A stretch of 64,000 nucleotides of DNA from Microvelia longipes. Taxonomy: Eukaryota; Arthropoda; Insecta; Hemiptera; Veliidae. Positions 42,890 through 53,879 of this stretch are shown here, piece by piece. The position numbers were made by a program, and so were the translations under genes. Position 1 is the first letter of the stretch. Every line of letters starts with the position of its first letter. Location: NCBI GenBank assembly GCA_018340805.1, contig JACMZG010001914.1, positions 5,492,612 to 5,556,611 on the forward strand, given 5' to 3'. Under the pieces are notes generated by a model that was not told the DNA's origin, did not search any database, and was given only the letters and a program-made list of their open reading frames with translations.

Positions 42890-45295
42890 TAAATGACCGT
42901 TTTAGAACCTTCCTAGAACCCATCCTAGTATTAACCCTGTGTGAACCACCTCTGCTAGTTGGAACCTAGTTTAGAACCATCCTAGTATTAACCCTGTGAG
43001 AACCACCTCTGCTAGTTTGGAACCTAGTTTAAAACCCATCCTAGTATTAACCCTGTGAGAACCACCTCTGCTAGTTTGGAACCTAATTTAGAACCTTTCT
43101 AGAACCCATCCTAGTATTAACCCTGTGAGAACCACCTCTGCTAGTTTGGAAGCTAGTTTAGAACCTTCCTAGAACCCATCCTAGTATTAACCCTGTAAGA
43201 ACGACCTCTGCTAGTTTGGAACCTAATTTAGAAATCTAGAACCCATCCTAGTATTACCCTGTGAGAACCACCTCTGCTAGTTTGGAACCTAGTTTAGAAC
43301 CCATCCTAGTATTAACCCTGTGAGAACCACCTCTGCTAGTTTGGAACCTAATTTAGAACCTTCCTAGAACCCATCCTAGTATTAAACCTGTGAGAACTAC
43401 CTCTGCTAGTTTGAAACCTAATTTAGAACCTTCCTAGAACCCATCCTAGTATTACCTGTGAGAACTACCTCTGCTAGTTTGGTACCTAGTTTAGAACCCA
43501 TCCTAGTATTAACCCTTTGAGAACCACCTCTGCTAATTTGGTACCTAGATTAGAACCCATCCTAATTTAGAACCTTCCTAGAACCCATCCTAGTTATAAC
43601 CTGTAGAACCACCTCTGCTAGTTTGGAACCTAGTTTAGAACCTTCCTAGAACCCATCCTAGTATTAACCCTGTGAGAACCACCTCTGCTAGTTTGGTACC
43701 TAGTTTAGAACCCATCCTAGTATTAACCCTTTGAGAACCACCTCTGCTAGTTTGGTACCTAGATTAGAACCCATCCTAATTTAGAACCTTCCTAGAACCC
43801 ATCCTAGTATTAACCCTGTGAGAACCACCTCTGCTAGTTTGGAACCTAATTTAGAACCTTCCTTCCTAGTATTAACCCTGTGAAGCCACCTCTGCTAGTT
43901 TGGAACCTAATTTAGAACCTTCCTAGAACCCATCCTAGTATTAACCTGTGAGAACCACCTCTGCTAGTTTGGAACCTAGTTTAGAACCCATCCTGTATTA
44001 ACCTGTGAGAACCACCTCTGCTATTTGGACCTAGTTTAGAACCTTCCTAGAACCCATCCTAGCCCAACCTAGTAGTTAACCCTGTGAGAACCACCTCTGC
44101 TAGTTTGGAACCTAGTTTAGAACCTTCCTAGAACCCATCCTAGTATTAACCCTGTGAGAACCACCTCTGCTAGTTTGGTACCTAGTTTAGAACCCATCCT
44201 AGTATTAACCCTTTGAGAACCTCCTCTGCTAGTTTGGTAGATTAGAACCCATCCTAGTAACCCTGTGAGAACCACTCTGCTAGTTTGGAACCTAGTTAGA
44301 ACCCATCCTAGTATTAACCCTGTGAGAACCCCACCTCTGCTAGTTTGGAACCTAGTTTAGAACCTATCCTAGTAATAACCCTGTGAGAACCACCTCTGCT
44401 AGTTTGGAACCTAGTTTAGAACCCATCCTAGTATTAACCCTGTGAGAACCACCTCTGCTAGTTTGGAACCTAGTTTGTAGAACCCATCCTAGTATTAACC
44501 CTGTGAGAAACCACCTCTGCTAGTTTGGAACCTAGTTTAACTAGAAGTATTAACTGTGAGAACCACCTCTGCTAGTTGGAACCTAGTTTAGAACCCTCCT
44601 AGTATTAACCCTGTGAGAACCACCTCTGCTAGTTTGGAACCTAGTTTAGAACCTTCCCCTAGAACCCATCCTAGTATTACCCTGTGAGAACCACCTCTGC
44701 TAGTTTGGAACCTAATTTAGAACCTTCCTAGAACCCCTCCTAGTATTAACCCTGTGAGAACCACCTCTGCTAGTTTGGTACCTAGTTTAGAACCTTCCTA
44801 GAACCCATCCTAGTATTAACCCTGTGAGAACCACCTCTGCTAGTTTGGAACCTAGTTTAGAACCCATCCTAGTAATAACCCTGTGAGAACCACCTCTGCT
44901 AGTTTGGAACCTAGTTTAGAACCTTTCTAGAACCCATCCTAGTATTAACCCTGTGAGAACCACCTCTGCTAGTTTGGAACCTAGTTTAGAACCCATCTTA
45001 GTATTAACCCTGTGAGAACCACCTCTGCTAGTTTGGAACCTAGTTTAGAACCTTCCTAGAACCCATCCTAGTATTAACCCTGTGAGAACTACCTCTGCTA
45101 GTTTGGAACCTAGTTTAGAACCCATCCTAGTATTAACCCTGTGAGAACCACCTCTGCTAGTTTGGAACCTAGTTTAGAACCCATCCTAGTATTAACCCTG
45201 TGAGGACCACCTCTGCTAGTTTGGAACCTAGTTTAGAGCCTTCCTAGAACCCATCCTAGTATTAACCCTGTGAGAACCACCTCTGCTAGTTTGTA
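42890..45295. repeat. Long minisatellite, ~55-66 bp units
   Basis: Roughly 40 units built from ATCCTAGTATTAACCCTGTG, AGAACCACCTCTGCTAGTTT and GGAACCTAGTTTAGAACC, with an optional TTCCTAGAACCC insert that gives two unit lengths. Higher-order alternation is visible. No ORF. Confidence 0.97.
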
Positions 45296-45499
45296 TTGAC
45301 TATCCTTTAAGTGACAACTATCCTTAAGTTGGATAGTAGTGTCTTCTTTCTTTTTGATCGCTTCTTTAACTGTCGGGAAAATGACAGTTTTAAAGATACA
45401 GTTGAAATTCTGTTTTCCCATCGAAAGGAAAATTTACTAGGCCAGTGCTCTGCGGCTATCATAAACTGAAAGCTGTAATTTGGGGTAATAACTTGTTCT

Positions 45500-45885
45500 G
45501 TAGTTGGCTACATTATATCAAAATTTTGTGTAGTTTGTTTTGTAGTTGACTACATTATATCAAAATTTGTTCTGTAGTTGACTACATTATATCAAAATTT
45601 GTTCTGTAGTTGACTACATCATATCAACATTTTGTGTAGTTGGCTATATCATGTCAAAGTTTGTTTTGTAGTTGACTACATCATATCAAAATTGGTTCTG
45701 TAGTTGACTACATCTTATCAAAATGTATTCTGTAGTTGACTACATCATATCAAAATTTGTTCGGTTTTTGACTACATCATATCAAAGTTTGTTTTGTAGT
45801 TGACTACATCATATCACAATTTATTCTGTAGTTGACTACATCATATCAAAATTTGTTGTGTAGTTGACTACAGTATATCAAAAAT
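45500..45885. repeat. Minisatellite, ~30-36 bp units
   Basis: About 11 units of TTTGTTCTGTAGTTGACTAC plus ATCATATCAAAA. Confidence 0.95.
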
Positions 45886-46078
45886 CATAACGTTAGAACG
45901 GTTTGCCGTTGAATTTTGGTAGCGAATGGTGAATAATTTCGCTTCAAAGTGGCCATTTTTAGTTTGTTTACGCTGTAAAAATTTATAATATGGTTCATTT
46001 TTGACTTGAAATCCTTTGTTAACGGATTGGAATAGAGAGTAAACCAATAGAAACTTATTTTTAGTTAATTTACTTATA

Positions 46079-46365
46079 GACCAAGATCCCAGGGGTGTTT
46101 TGTTAATAAAAAGTGTAATGGCTGGAACCGGTCTCAATTTTTCGTAAATACCTTCCTGAACAAGGATCTGCAATTCTGCCGACTCGTATCGGATGGGTGT
46201 CCCAGGGAGAACCTTTGACCCCTAAAGTGCGTTCTACCTGGGGCACCCATCCGATACGAGTCGGCAGAATTGCAGATCCTTGTTCAGGAAGGTATTTACG
46301 AAAAAATTGAGACCGGTTCCAGCCATTACACCTTTTTATTAACAAAACACCCCTGGGCTCTTGGT
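46079..46365. mobile_element. Long near-perfect palindrome
   Basis: Arms of about 135 bp: TAATGGCTGGAACCGGTCTC against GAGACCGGTTCCAGCCATTA, and CTGCCGACTCGTATCGGATG against CATCCGATACGAGTCGGCAG, around a short unpaired centre near 46215. It is unusually GC-rich for the window and has no visible relative here. Confidence 0.85.
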
Positions 46366-46459
46366 ATATTAGCTTCAATCTTTAATGGAATGAATTTTTA
46401 ATATTTTGTAATTCCTACTAAAATATATTAGCGACAACATGAATAACGGTACTAGTTTT

Positions 46460-46700
46460 GGTCCTCTACGTTCGCTGCTGGAATGTCAAGGGACTTTTTT
46501 TTCTAGGTTCGCTGCTGTAATGTTATGTTAAAGGACTTTCTAGGTTCGCTGCTGTAATGTTATGTTAAAGGACTTTCTAGGTTCGCTGCTGTAATGTTAA
46601 GTTAAAGGACTTTCTAGGTTCGCTGCTGTAATGTTAAGTTAAGGGACTTTTATTCTAAGTTCCCTGATGTAATGATATGTTAAGGGACTTTTTTCTAGTT
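46460..46700. repeat. Minisatellite, ~44 bp units
   Basis: Five to six units of AGGTTCGCTGCTGTAATGTT plus ATGTTAAAGGACTTTCT. Confidence 0.92.
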
Positions 46701-47034
46701 ATCCCTAAACATGTACAAAATACCAAAAATGATATCTTCGCAAAAACCCATTTGTTAACTCGACTATAAGTTAAATATATCTAAGGTATTATTCAATATT
46801 GTAATAATAAATTGTAAATTGTAGTGGTGGTGATATTAGATCCGCATGTTCTAACAATTATGTCTTTAGGACTTTTTTTTCTTATATAATTTATGTGTGA
46901 AATCTTATATATTTATTGTGAAATATAAACAATAAAATTATTGTTTATATTAAAAAATATTTCAATTCCATTTAATATGTATGATAAAAATAATATATTC
47001 CTATGTGCAGTGCTTCTGCCGACGGGAGACCCAA

Positions 47035-47113
47035 GGTAGCGTGGCCGAGCGGTCTAAGGCGCTGGTTTTAGGCACCAGTCCGAAAGGGCGTGGTTCGAAT
47101 CCCACCGCTGCCA
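47035..47113 (+). tRNA. tRNA-Leu (anticodon TAG), one base short in the T-stem
   Basis: Acceptor GGTAGCG pairs with CGCTGCC (47106-47112), with discriminator A at 47113. The D-arm has TGGCCGAGCGGTCTAAGGC. The anticodon arm CTGGT-TTTAGGC-ACCAG gives TAG, reading CUA codons. A type II variable arm is followed by GTGG-TTCGAAT-CCCAC, where the T-stem has four bases 5' and five 3': one G appears missing from a GGG run. It is either a real near-functional tRNA with an assembly indel or a young pseudogene. No CCA is encoded, as expected in eukaryotes. Confidence 0.9.
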
Positions 47114-48180
47114 CTTAATTTTTACATATTTTAAATTCTTAACATACAATTTTTTCATTATGTAATTCAAAATTTGTAATTTTAAGTAAAATGCTGTTAG
47201 ATCTTAGTTATATTATTAAGTTTAAAAAACTATTCAGTAAATGGCGTAAAAAATTTGTTTGAACTGTGTAGTTATTTATTTAAAATCGTTCAGCGAGAAA
47301 TTTTTGGTTCCAGACAGTACAATGGGGAACGTTATAACAAAGAATAATCAGAAGTCCACAACACATTCACCCAGACTCATTCGTGCAAAAACGCATTTAC
47401 GCGTTATGATGGCTTAATCTAATCAACTATCATCAAATTTCGTGGCAGTATGCACTTATTTAGTTTTATGACAAACTGATATCGGAAAAGAACCAGGCGA
47501 AGCCGCGATGCGGTTCCATCGCCTACGCCGCGTGCCGGCAAGAGGCTGAAATACCCTTGTTTCTTGAAAGAGAACGGGGTAGTTACTGATCAAGTTTATT
47601 TTTCTCGAATGAATTTGAAAATTCTCTAAAAGTTTTCAACTTTGTGAAGGAGATAAAAAATTTCCTTATTTAGATCCACTCTTAGGTTCGTGGAAACAAA
47701 TGTCTCATTAGGTTATCTAAGGTTATAAGGTAACTTTATTACAGAAACCAAAACATGGTTATCGAGTAACAGCATCACACGAAACTAAAACTTACTTATC
47801 GCTTAATATGATCATGCTACAAATTAAGTTATGTCAGATCTAAAAAAAAACATCGCGGGAATCAGGCGAATCATATTTTACTTGACTGTGAAACACAGGG
47901 AAATTTTCACGGGGAAATTGGAAAAACCTATAGGATGTTATTTTGAAAAGGAAAATATACTTAGCTTGAGTTTTTTGTAATGCCACTTCTAGAAAGAATT
48001 CTTTCATGTTGTATTTTACGAATTTCTGAAATATATTATTATTTAGGACACGGAATCATTGTTGCTAATAAAAAATCTTCTCTTCTTTATTGATTTGAAC
48101 TAAACATTACTTACATTTTTTTACTATTTATTGTAATGTAATAATTTTATGAAAGAAAGAAATATTATTATAATTTATTT
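47114..48180. other. Intergenic with one GC-rich patch
   Basis: Mostly AT-rich. At 47490-47560 is a GC-rich stretch (GGCGAAGCCGCGATGCGG, CTACGCCGCGTGCCGGC) with local self-complementarity. It does not fold into a tRNA by eye, and no partner is seen in the window. Confidence 0.4.
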
Positions 48181-48262
48181 ATTTACGTAAACTTTTTATA
48201 CGAGACATACATTTGTTTATTTACGTTAACTTTTCACACAAGACATACATTTATTTATTTAC
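48180..48262. repeat. Short tandem repeat, ~44 bp
   Basis: TTTATTTACG plus (GA)GACATACATTTGTTTATTT repeated about 2.5 times, directly before the family D monomer. Confidence 0.6.
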
Positions 48263-48511
48263 GGTAAGAGAGCACCGCTCGTCTCTGGTAAGTACTTCAC
48301 ATTACATTCTTCGGAATTAATTGAAGGTCAGAGTGAGTTCAGGCTCTGTCGGCGCCCTGATGAGTTAGACGAAACGAAACAGAGTGGGACATGACATTAT
48401 GTTGAGCCATCAATGATGACAAATGTCGAATGATGAAACAGTTCCCAGATGTAGCATTGTTTTTTGCTTGTTACATTTCCTAGGTGTCTCTCGCACAATT
48501 ATATTGTGTCT
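48263..48511 (+). mobile_element. Retroposon D, single truncated unit
   Basis: GGTAAGAGAGCACCGCTCGT through ATTGTGTC, collinear with the plus half of the element at 25266-25905 but without the second half. It contains the best-preserved hammerhead-like core of this family. Confidence 0.85.
48344..48384 (+). ncRNA. Hammerhead-ribozyme-like motif, complete consensus, palindromic stem I
   Basis: CTCTGT (48344-48349), C17 (48350), GGCGCC (48351-48356), CTGATGA (48357-48363), stem II GTT-agacga-AAC (48364-48375), GAA, ACAGAG (48379-48384) pairing with CTCTGT over 6 bp. Every conserved core base is present, with no extra residue after CTGATGA. Stem I is a bare palindrome without a loop, so intramolecular folding of stem I is impossible and pairing between two molecules is implied. 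Confidence 0.7.
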
Positions 48512-48535
48512 TGGTTTTCACTTTGGTTACTCTAA

Positions 48536-48619
48536 GGCCCATATTCAAAGACATTTTCCTAACATTCTCCTTGTTCCTTAAGAAGAATGTTAGGAAAATG
48601 TCTTTGAATTCGGGCCTAG
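48536..48619. mobile_element. Hairpin MITE
   Basis: GGCCCATATTCAAAGACATT and TTTCCTAACATTCT are mirrored by AGAATGTTAGGAAA and ATGTCTTTGAATTCGGGCC around a ~16-nt loop. Confidence 0.85.
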
Positions 48620-48960
48620 GTCTTCAATAGGTTTATTCTAGGACTTTATTAGGTTCGCTCTGGGTCTTCAATAGTTTAACTCGTGAGTCTTCACTAGGTG
48701 AACCCTAGGTTTTCACTTGAATAACTCTAGGTCTTAAATAGATGTATTCTAGGACTTCATTTGGTTTGCACTGGGTCTTCAATAGGTTAACTCTTGAGTC
48801 TTCACTAGGAGAACACTGATCCTTAATTGGTAAACACTAGTTTGTCAACAGATTAACTCTGAGTCTTCACTTAGTTATACACTGGGTCGCCGACAGATTA
48901 ACTCTGAGTCTTCATTGATTTCCTCACTGGGTTTCACGAGGTTGTTTCTAGGCTTTGTAC
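48620..48960. repeat. Degenerate tandem repeat, ~38 bp half-units
   Basis: Recurring AGGTCTTCAATAGGTT, TAACTC(T/G)TGAGTCTTCAC and CACTGGGTC words, heavily diverged. Confidence 0.75.
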
Positions 48961-49600
48961 TTGTGCTAAGATATTGGCTACCTAATGTAGATTTGATTGA
49001 ATGTAAAATATAACTTAACATTACTGGCATAATTATAGGAACTTAATTGTCCCCTTTATTAGAAAAATTATCCTCAAAAAATTCAGGAACTAATAAACAA
49101 ACTGTTCCCAAGACTTCCTTGCTTTTTAACTTTACTAGAAATTCGTCCATATTTTCAACAGAAAAATAAGATGAGACGTTTTTAGCGCTACAGGGAAATT
49201 AGTGTTTAGTGGAACTGCTTTTCCAGAAATGCGAGAAAATTTCTTGGGGATGGGTAAAAAAAGATAAGAAGCTACGACTAAGGAAATGAGGCCGCCATCT
49301 TACCACTCGGGAAAGGGGGAGGGGGCGAGGTCGACCAAATTGAGTCTTTGCCTAATTCAACCTCATTACCACTTCTCCCGCCTCCCATTTTTTAGGTTGG
49401 GGAGTGAAAAAAACACTTTACTCTTTTAAAAGTTTTTAAGATAGAAACAAACTAAAAAATTTTAGATTTTAGTTAGGGGAAATTTGTAAAAATATTTCTC
49501 TTAATAATTCAGTCGTAAAGATAAGGTGGACTGTAAAGTTCAAAAGTTTGATATCTTTCAATTGACTTTATTTTATTTGGACTTAGTTATTATAATAAAC
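48961..49600. other. Intergenic, nothing recognised
   Basis: Contains a purine-rich patch (GGGAAAGGGGGAGGGGGCGA, 49310) but no gene or repeat structure. Confidence 0.4.
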
Positions 49601-49604
49601 ATTC

Positions 49605-49910
49605 TTCTGTCGTTCTTTTGTCGAGATTTTCCATCATTTTTATTGCAAATTTCTATAAATAAACTTCACAAGAGTGGAGTTCATCAATTCTTCACGATGA
49701 CCTTGAAAGTTTGACCGTTGCAATGCCCTTTTTTCATTTTAGCAGAGAGGTAACCTTAATATTAGAATATATTTATTTATTTTTTTGTAATTTATTTTCA
49801 ATAAAGGTATTTAAAATAAAATAAAAAAATAAAAATTTGCGAAGAGATTTTCCATCATATAATTGAAAACTTCTATAACTTAACTCCTCAAGAGTGGAGT
49901 TCATCAATCC
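49605..49910. repeat. Direct duplication, ~245 bp apart
   Basis: GAGATTTTCCATCAT...CAAGAGTGGAGTTCATCAAT occurs at 49623-49688 and again at 49846-49907. Confidence 0.65.
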
Positions 49911-50085
49911 TATGATGAAATGGTCTAGAAATACATTCATACACACAGGTTCTTCTATTTTACGGACCTGCTTAGCTCGCCGTGATTCCAAGAGAACTTT
50001 GTCCTGTCTGTCTGAGGAAAGTAGGCTTATCAGGTTGAAACAAAAAGTAAAGGCTCCTCTCTTATGCTACCACCCCCTCCCTATA

Positions 50086-50222
<137 letters not shown>

Positions 50223-50593
50223 TGATCCTTAGGCATCAGAGGTAACAGAATATGTTCTAATGAAGCCTTCCTAGACCGGTATATAGGCTCTATAAAACCT
50301 CTCTTCTATCCGTGGCTACCCCTCTAATATCATAAAGTCTCAAATCGAAGCCTCTTTGCACCCCAGACCAGTCGACCTCCTACTGCCCCCTCCTTTTATC
50401 TTTTTACTACCTACTATCCTGGCCTGCATATAGTTAATAAATTCCTGAAAGACGGTTTCACTACTCTTTCTCTAATCCTTCTACTTCTAACCTCCTTCCC
50501 AAACTCCTACAGTCACTTTCAGAAAACCTCCTAACCTTCGAAATCTTTGGCCCAAACTAAACCTGCCTCTACTTCAACCCAACCCCTTCCTCT

Positions 50594-51016
50594 AGGTTCC
50601 ATCCTTGTAACAGAAGACGCTGTTTAACCTGCCCTATTTTAGACCCTTCACCGTCTTTCACAAGTCCTTCTACTAATACTTCCTACCGTATTCCTTCTTC
50701 CTCAACCTGCACCTCCAGCAACTTGGTATATTGCCTTGAGTGCAAGCATTGTGATTGTTTTTACGTAGGAGAAACGTCTACTCCCTTTAACCTGCGTTTA
50801 AACAACCACAGACAATCGTGCCGTGACCAAAGGAGTGATTTACCAGTTGCAGTGCACGCTAGATCCCACCATTCCTCTTCCTTTAATGACCTATCTGAAG
50901 CCAAAATCCTTAGAAAACTTCCTGAGGACATATCCACTCCTGCTCGTCGAAACTGGGAACTTGCCTACCAACTCATCCTGAAATCCCGTCATCCTCCTGG
51001 CATTAATAAACAATAA
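50594..51016 (+). pseudogene. Penelope-like element C-terminus: CCHH-type linker and GIY-YIG endonuclease
   Basis: Open from 50561 (in-frame stop TAA at 50558) to TAA at 51014. First comes FHPCNRRRCLTCPIL, the Cys-rich linker typical of Penelope-like proteins. Next comes NLVYCLECKHCDCFYVGETS, the GIY-YIG start with YVGET, then NLRLNNHR with the conserved Arg and His, and SDLPVAVHARSH. In intact elements this domain nicks target DNA to prime reverse transcription. The upstream stop and absent reverse transcriptase make this copy non-functional. The domain assignment is secure by motif; the clade is not determined. Confidence 0.85.
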
Positions 51017-51286
51017 TTTAGTATTTTTTTTGGTTTTACTTTTTTTTTTTTTTTTTAACAAAAATATTTCTTTATTTATAAAGTACATACATAATAGTTT
51101 TACAAAAATTAATAGAAATTGAAACTCCCACTGAAGGATGTGAGTCCTGCTTTTATTTGATATTTTTTATTTTAAGGTCTATATTTTTTTATATATTTAT
51201 ATTTTTTTTTATTCCGTTTTTGTTTATATCTATTTACTTATACACTCCTATCCTTCAATTCCTCTCATCTACTTCCAGTCCTCTCC

Positions 51287-51317
51287 GTCAGACGAAGAAC
51301 TTAGTTCGAAACGTTAC
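51287..51317 (+). ncRNA. Hammerhead-like motif with altered core (CAGACGA)
   Basis: Core CAGACGA (U4 to A relative to CUGANGA), extra A, stem II GAAC-tta-GTTC, GAA, ACGT, T17, AC pairing with GT before the core. The U4 change should inactivate it. The same variant occurs at 61581-61611. Confidence 0.5.
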
Positions 51318-51375
51318 CAAATTTCATGTAAGTCTTTTCTAAGTGTTTTCTATTTAAAATTCTTTATATTCGGTA

Positions 51376-51381
51376 TATATA

Positions 51382-51425
<44 letters not shown>
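51376..51425. repeat. (TA)n array
   Basis: About 50 bp of TA, bordering the Penelope-like element on its 3' side. Confidence 0.9.
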
Positions 51426-51429
<4 letters not shown>

Positions 51430-52000
51430 TGAAATCCCGGTTTCAAGTTTAGCTGCCAGCACAATACTTTCTCTACAAATATACGGTGTACATGAGAAAG
51501 AATAAAAAATGGATAAGATTTTGAATAGTTTTTACCAAACCTTTAACTAACACGTCTTTTTCCGCTGATCTTTGCTGGTTTCGTTTGTAAGAAATTATTT
51601 TTCACATAAAATTTATTTTAACTATTTTATATTAGTAAGCGAAAAAATATTGTAAAATTTAATAAAATGTTTTATTTAATGAAATTCAAACAGGTTTGCA
51701 TATTGTTGAAAGGAACAAGACTTACTCTTCTGTTTGTTAAGTTAATTAAACAATTTCTTTGTTGGAGCTGTTACTCCAGGGCTCGGTGGCTTCAGGGTGG
51801 TTCCGATGGCTTAGGAGGGGGATCAGCGACCTAGGTGTGCTGGGGAGAGGGCAGGGTTGGTTTGCTTTTGGAATCGTACAGCTTGTGGCTTACATTTCAA
51901 ATTCATGTTTTCATTCAAATGAACTTTCTTTCTCTATAAATCCATTTAACTCTACCGTCAGAATTTTGAATCCCTTGGTTGAATTTTTGGCAGCCTAGAC
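51426..52000. other. Intergenic, nothing recognised
   Basis: A 51426-51500 segment carries decayed family A words (GGTGAAATCCCGGTTTC). The rest is featureless. Confidence 0.4.
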
Positions 52001-52019
52001 TGTATTGTTAGCTCACTCT

Positions 52020-52335
52020 GGTGTTTGTTATTGGCTTCCTTGTCTGTATTATTAGCTCTCTAATCTGTACTGTTGGCACCTGGTCTTCTTGTCTCACTAG
52101 CTTGTACTGTTGGCAGTTTGTATTTGCTCTACTTTTGGCTCCTTGGTTTGTATTATTATCTCTCTAGCTTGTACTTTTGGCTCCCTGGTTTGTATTATTG
52201 GCTCTCTAGCTTGTACTTTTGGCTTCTTGGTTTGTATTATTATCTCTCTAGCTTGTACTGTTGGCTCCCTGGTTTGTATTATTGGCTCTCCAGCTTGTAC
52301 TGTTGGCTCCCTGGTCTGTATTATTGACTAGAGAG
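52020..52335. repeat. Minisatellite, ~40 bp units
   Basis: Seven to eight units of GGCTCTCTAGCTTGTACT, GTTGGCTCCCTGGTTTGTAT and TATT. It is open in several frames, giving repetitive SLACTVGSLVCII-type translations that are not evidence of a gene. Confidence 0.93.
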
Positions 52336-52384
52336 CCAATTTAGAGCCAAGAATTTAGTACAGATTAGAGAATCTGTACAAAAT

Positions 52385-52655
52385 TTGTCGAAGTTTTTGC
52401 TGAGTCATTTTTGTGGGTTAATGACGTCACAAAAAAGTATTTTCCGAATAGCACAACTACAGCGGTAGACTTTTTCAACTCTTTAGTATAAATACACTGC
52501 GCGCTAAGATGATAACAGACAGAAAACTTTAAGAAAACCACTCAGGAGGCCTTAAAAACACCTGAAACGGATAATTCCGGTTTCATCCCGGTGGTTTCGG
52601 ATTTTTTTGCCAACACTATGTTTCTATATACCTACGGTATAAATGATGAAATGTT
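52385..52655 (-). repeat. Dispersed repeat family A, partial copy
   Basis: CGAATAGCACAACTACAGCG, ACACCTGAAACGGATAATTC and TATACCTACGGTATAAATGA, in the same order as 39960-40170. Confidence 0.8.
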
Positions 52656-53444
52656 ATAATGTGTTGAAATATAATGTAGTGGCATTAGTCCAGTCTGTGT
52701 CCTGTTAAGACTCAATTGTGTCTCAATCAGTCTATGTTACTCGAGTCATGTAATTTTATCACCTTTCAATGGATTGTGTTGAATGTTATTTAAGCCACTG
52801 ACGATGACCTTTTGGAGAGACTGGTTACTATGAATAAGACAGACTTTTTTATTATTATTTTTTATTAGTGACTGTTTCTTTTATTACTAAACGTAAAGTT
52901 GTGGGTTTCTAGTTAATTTAAAAGAATTAAATTTTACTTAAAATTCCTGGGAGCTAAGTTATTGGATTTAAAAGAAAGGGCACTGACTTAGAGGATTTAA
53001 CTAATTAAACGTAAAACCAATCCTCCCTTCAGGGATCATTCTTCCTCTTTTCCAATCCACGGATAATCTCTTCCACCAGACCCTGTGTAATCCATGGATA
53101 TACCCTTCATCCATCAGACCCCAGTCTTTCTGTAATCCACAGATCTCTAAAATATACCTAATTACAAAGCTACAGATCATTTGCTTTTCTTTTGCTGAGG
53201 AAAGTTTGAAAGAATTTCCATCCAATTTCCTCAGTACCTAATCGTTTGTAATTAAAAGTCACTCTTACTAGAGCAATGAACTAAAAACACGAGAACCTGG
53301 GAGGAATTTTATTCTGGGTTTGAGAAAGATATTTCTCTGTTTAAATTCATTCTAATGAAACTTAGACTTAATAGATGTAGAGGTAATGTGCAGTGAAGTC
53401 TAAATTATTCTTATATTAAAGGACCTGATTAAAATGCTAATTAT

Positions 53445-53671
53445 ATATAAATAAAAACATATTAATTACACAAAAGTCCTATATTTTTTATATATAAAAA
53501 TAAAAATAGCCAACCCAAATAACAAGGTGCAAAATGAAGTAGTTTTGTAAATTTGTATTTTTATTTTATATTTGTTAAACTCTGATGATACTATTTTTAG
53601 TCGAAAGCTTAGTTATTTTTATATATTAAAAATATAGGACTTTTGTGTAATTAATCTGTTTTTATTTATAT
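53445..53671. mobile_element. Foldback element with hammerhead-like motif
   Basis: Ends ATTAATTACACAAAAGTCCT and AGGACTTTTGTGTAATTAAT are exact complements, extended outward by ATAAATAAAAAC / GTTTTTATTTAT. Confidence 0.8.
53578..53614 (+). ncRNA. Hammerhead-ribozyme-like motif, palindromic stem III
   Basis: AACT (stem I), CTGATGA, T, stem II ACTA-tttt-TAGT, C, GAA, AGCT as self-complementary stem III, T17, AGTT closing stem I over 4 bp. The T and C next to the core are unpaired, so helix II is imperfect. Confidence 0.5.
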
Positions 53672-53879
53672 TTTTTTTATATGTCTACAAAAAGAAACTC
53701 TTTAATACTAATTATAAATACTTACGGCATAAAAATGTATAGAACTAATGATTTTATTTTAAAAGTTGAGTGGTTAACGGAGCAAATTATTAAAATGCCC
53801 AAAAACGTATTTAAAAAAATTATGAATCATTATTTATTAAATATTTTATTATTTATCTCAATATAATGCATCAACTATT

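Noticed and set aside
42890..45880. CRISPR array
   Set aside because: Repeats are contiguous tandem units without unique spacers, in a eukaryotic genome.
47490..47560. GC-rich patch as a tRNA or small RNA gene
   Set aside because: No cloverleaf, internal promoter boxes or terminator could be fitted by eye.
52073..52331. Two overlapping ORFs of repeated hydrophobic residues
   Set aside because: They arise from a ~40-bp tandem repeat whose unit lacks stops in several frames; no start context, splice signals or homology.
52797..52830. CTGACGATGACC as another hammerhead core
   Set aside because: No GAAA follows at a workable distance and stem II does not pair; probably a decayed copy at best.
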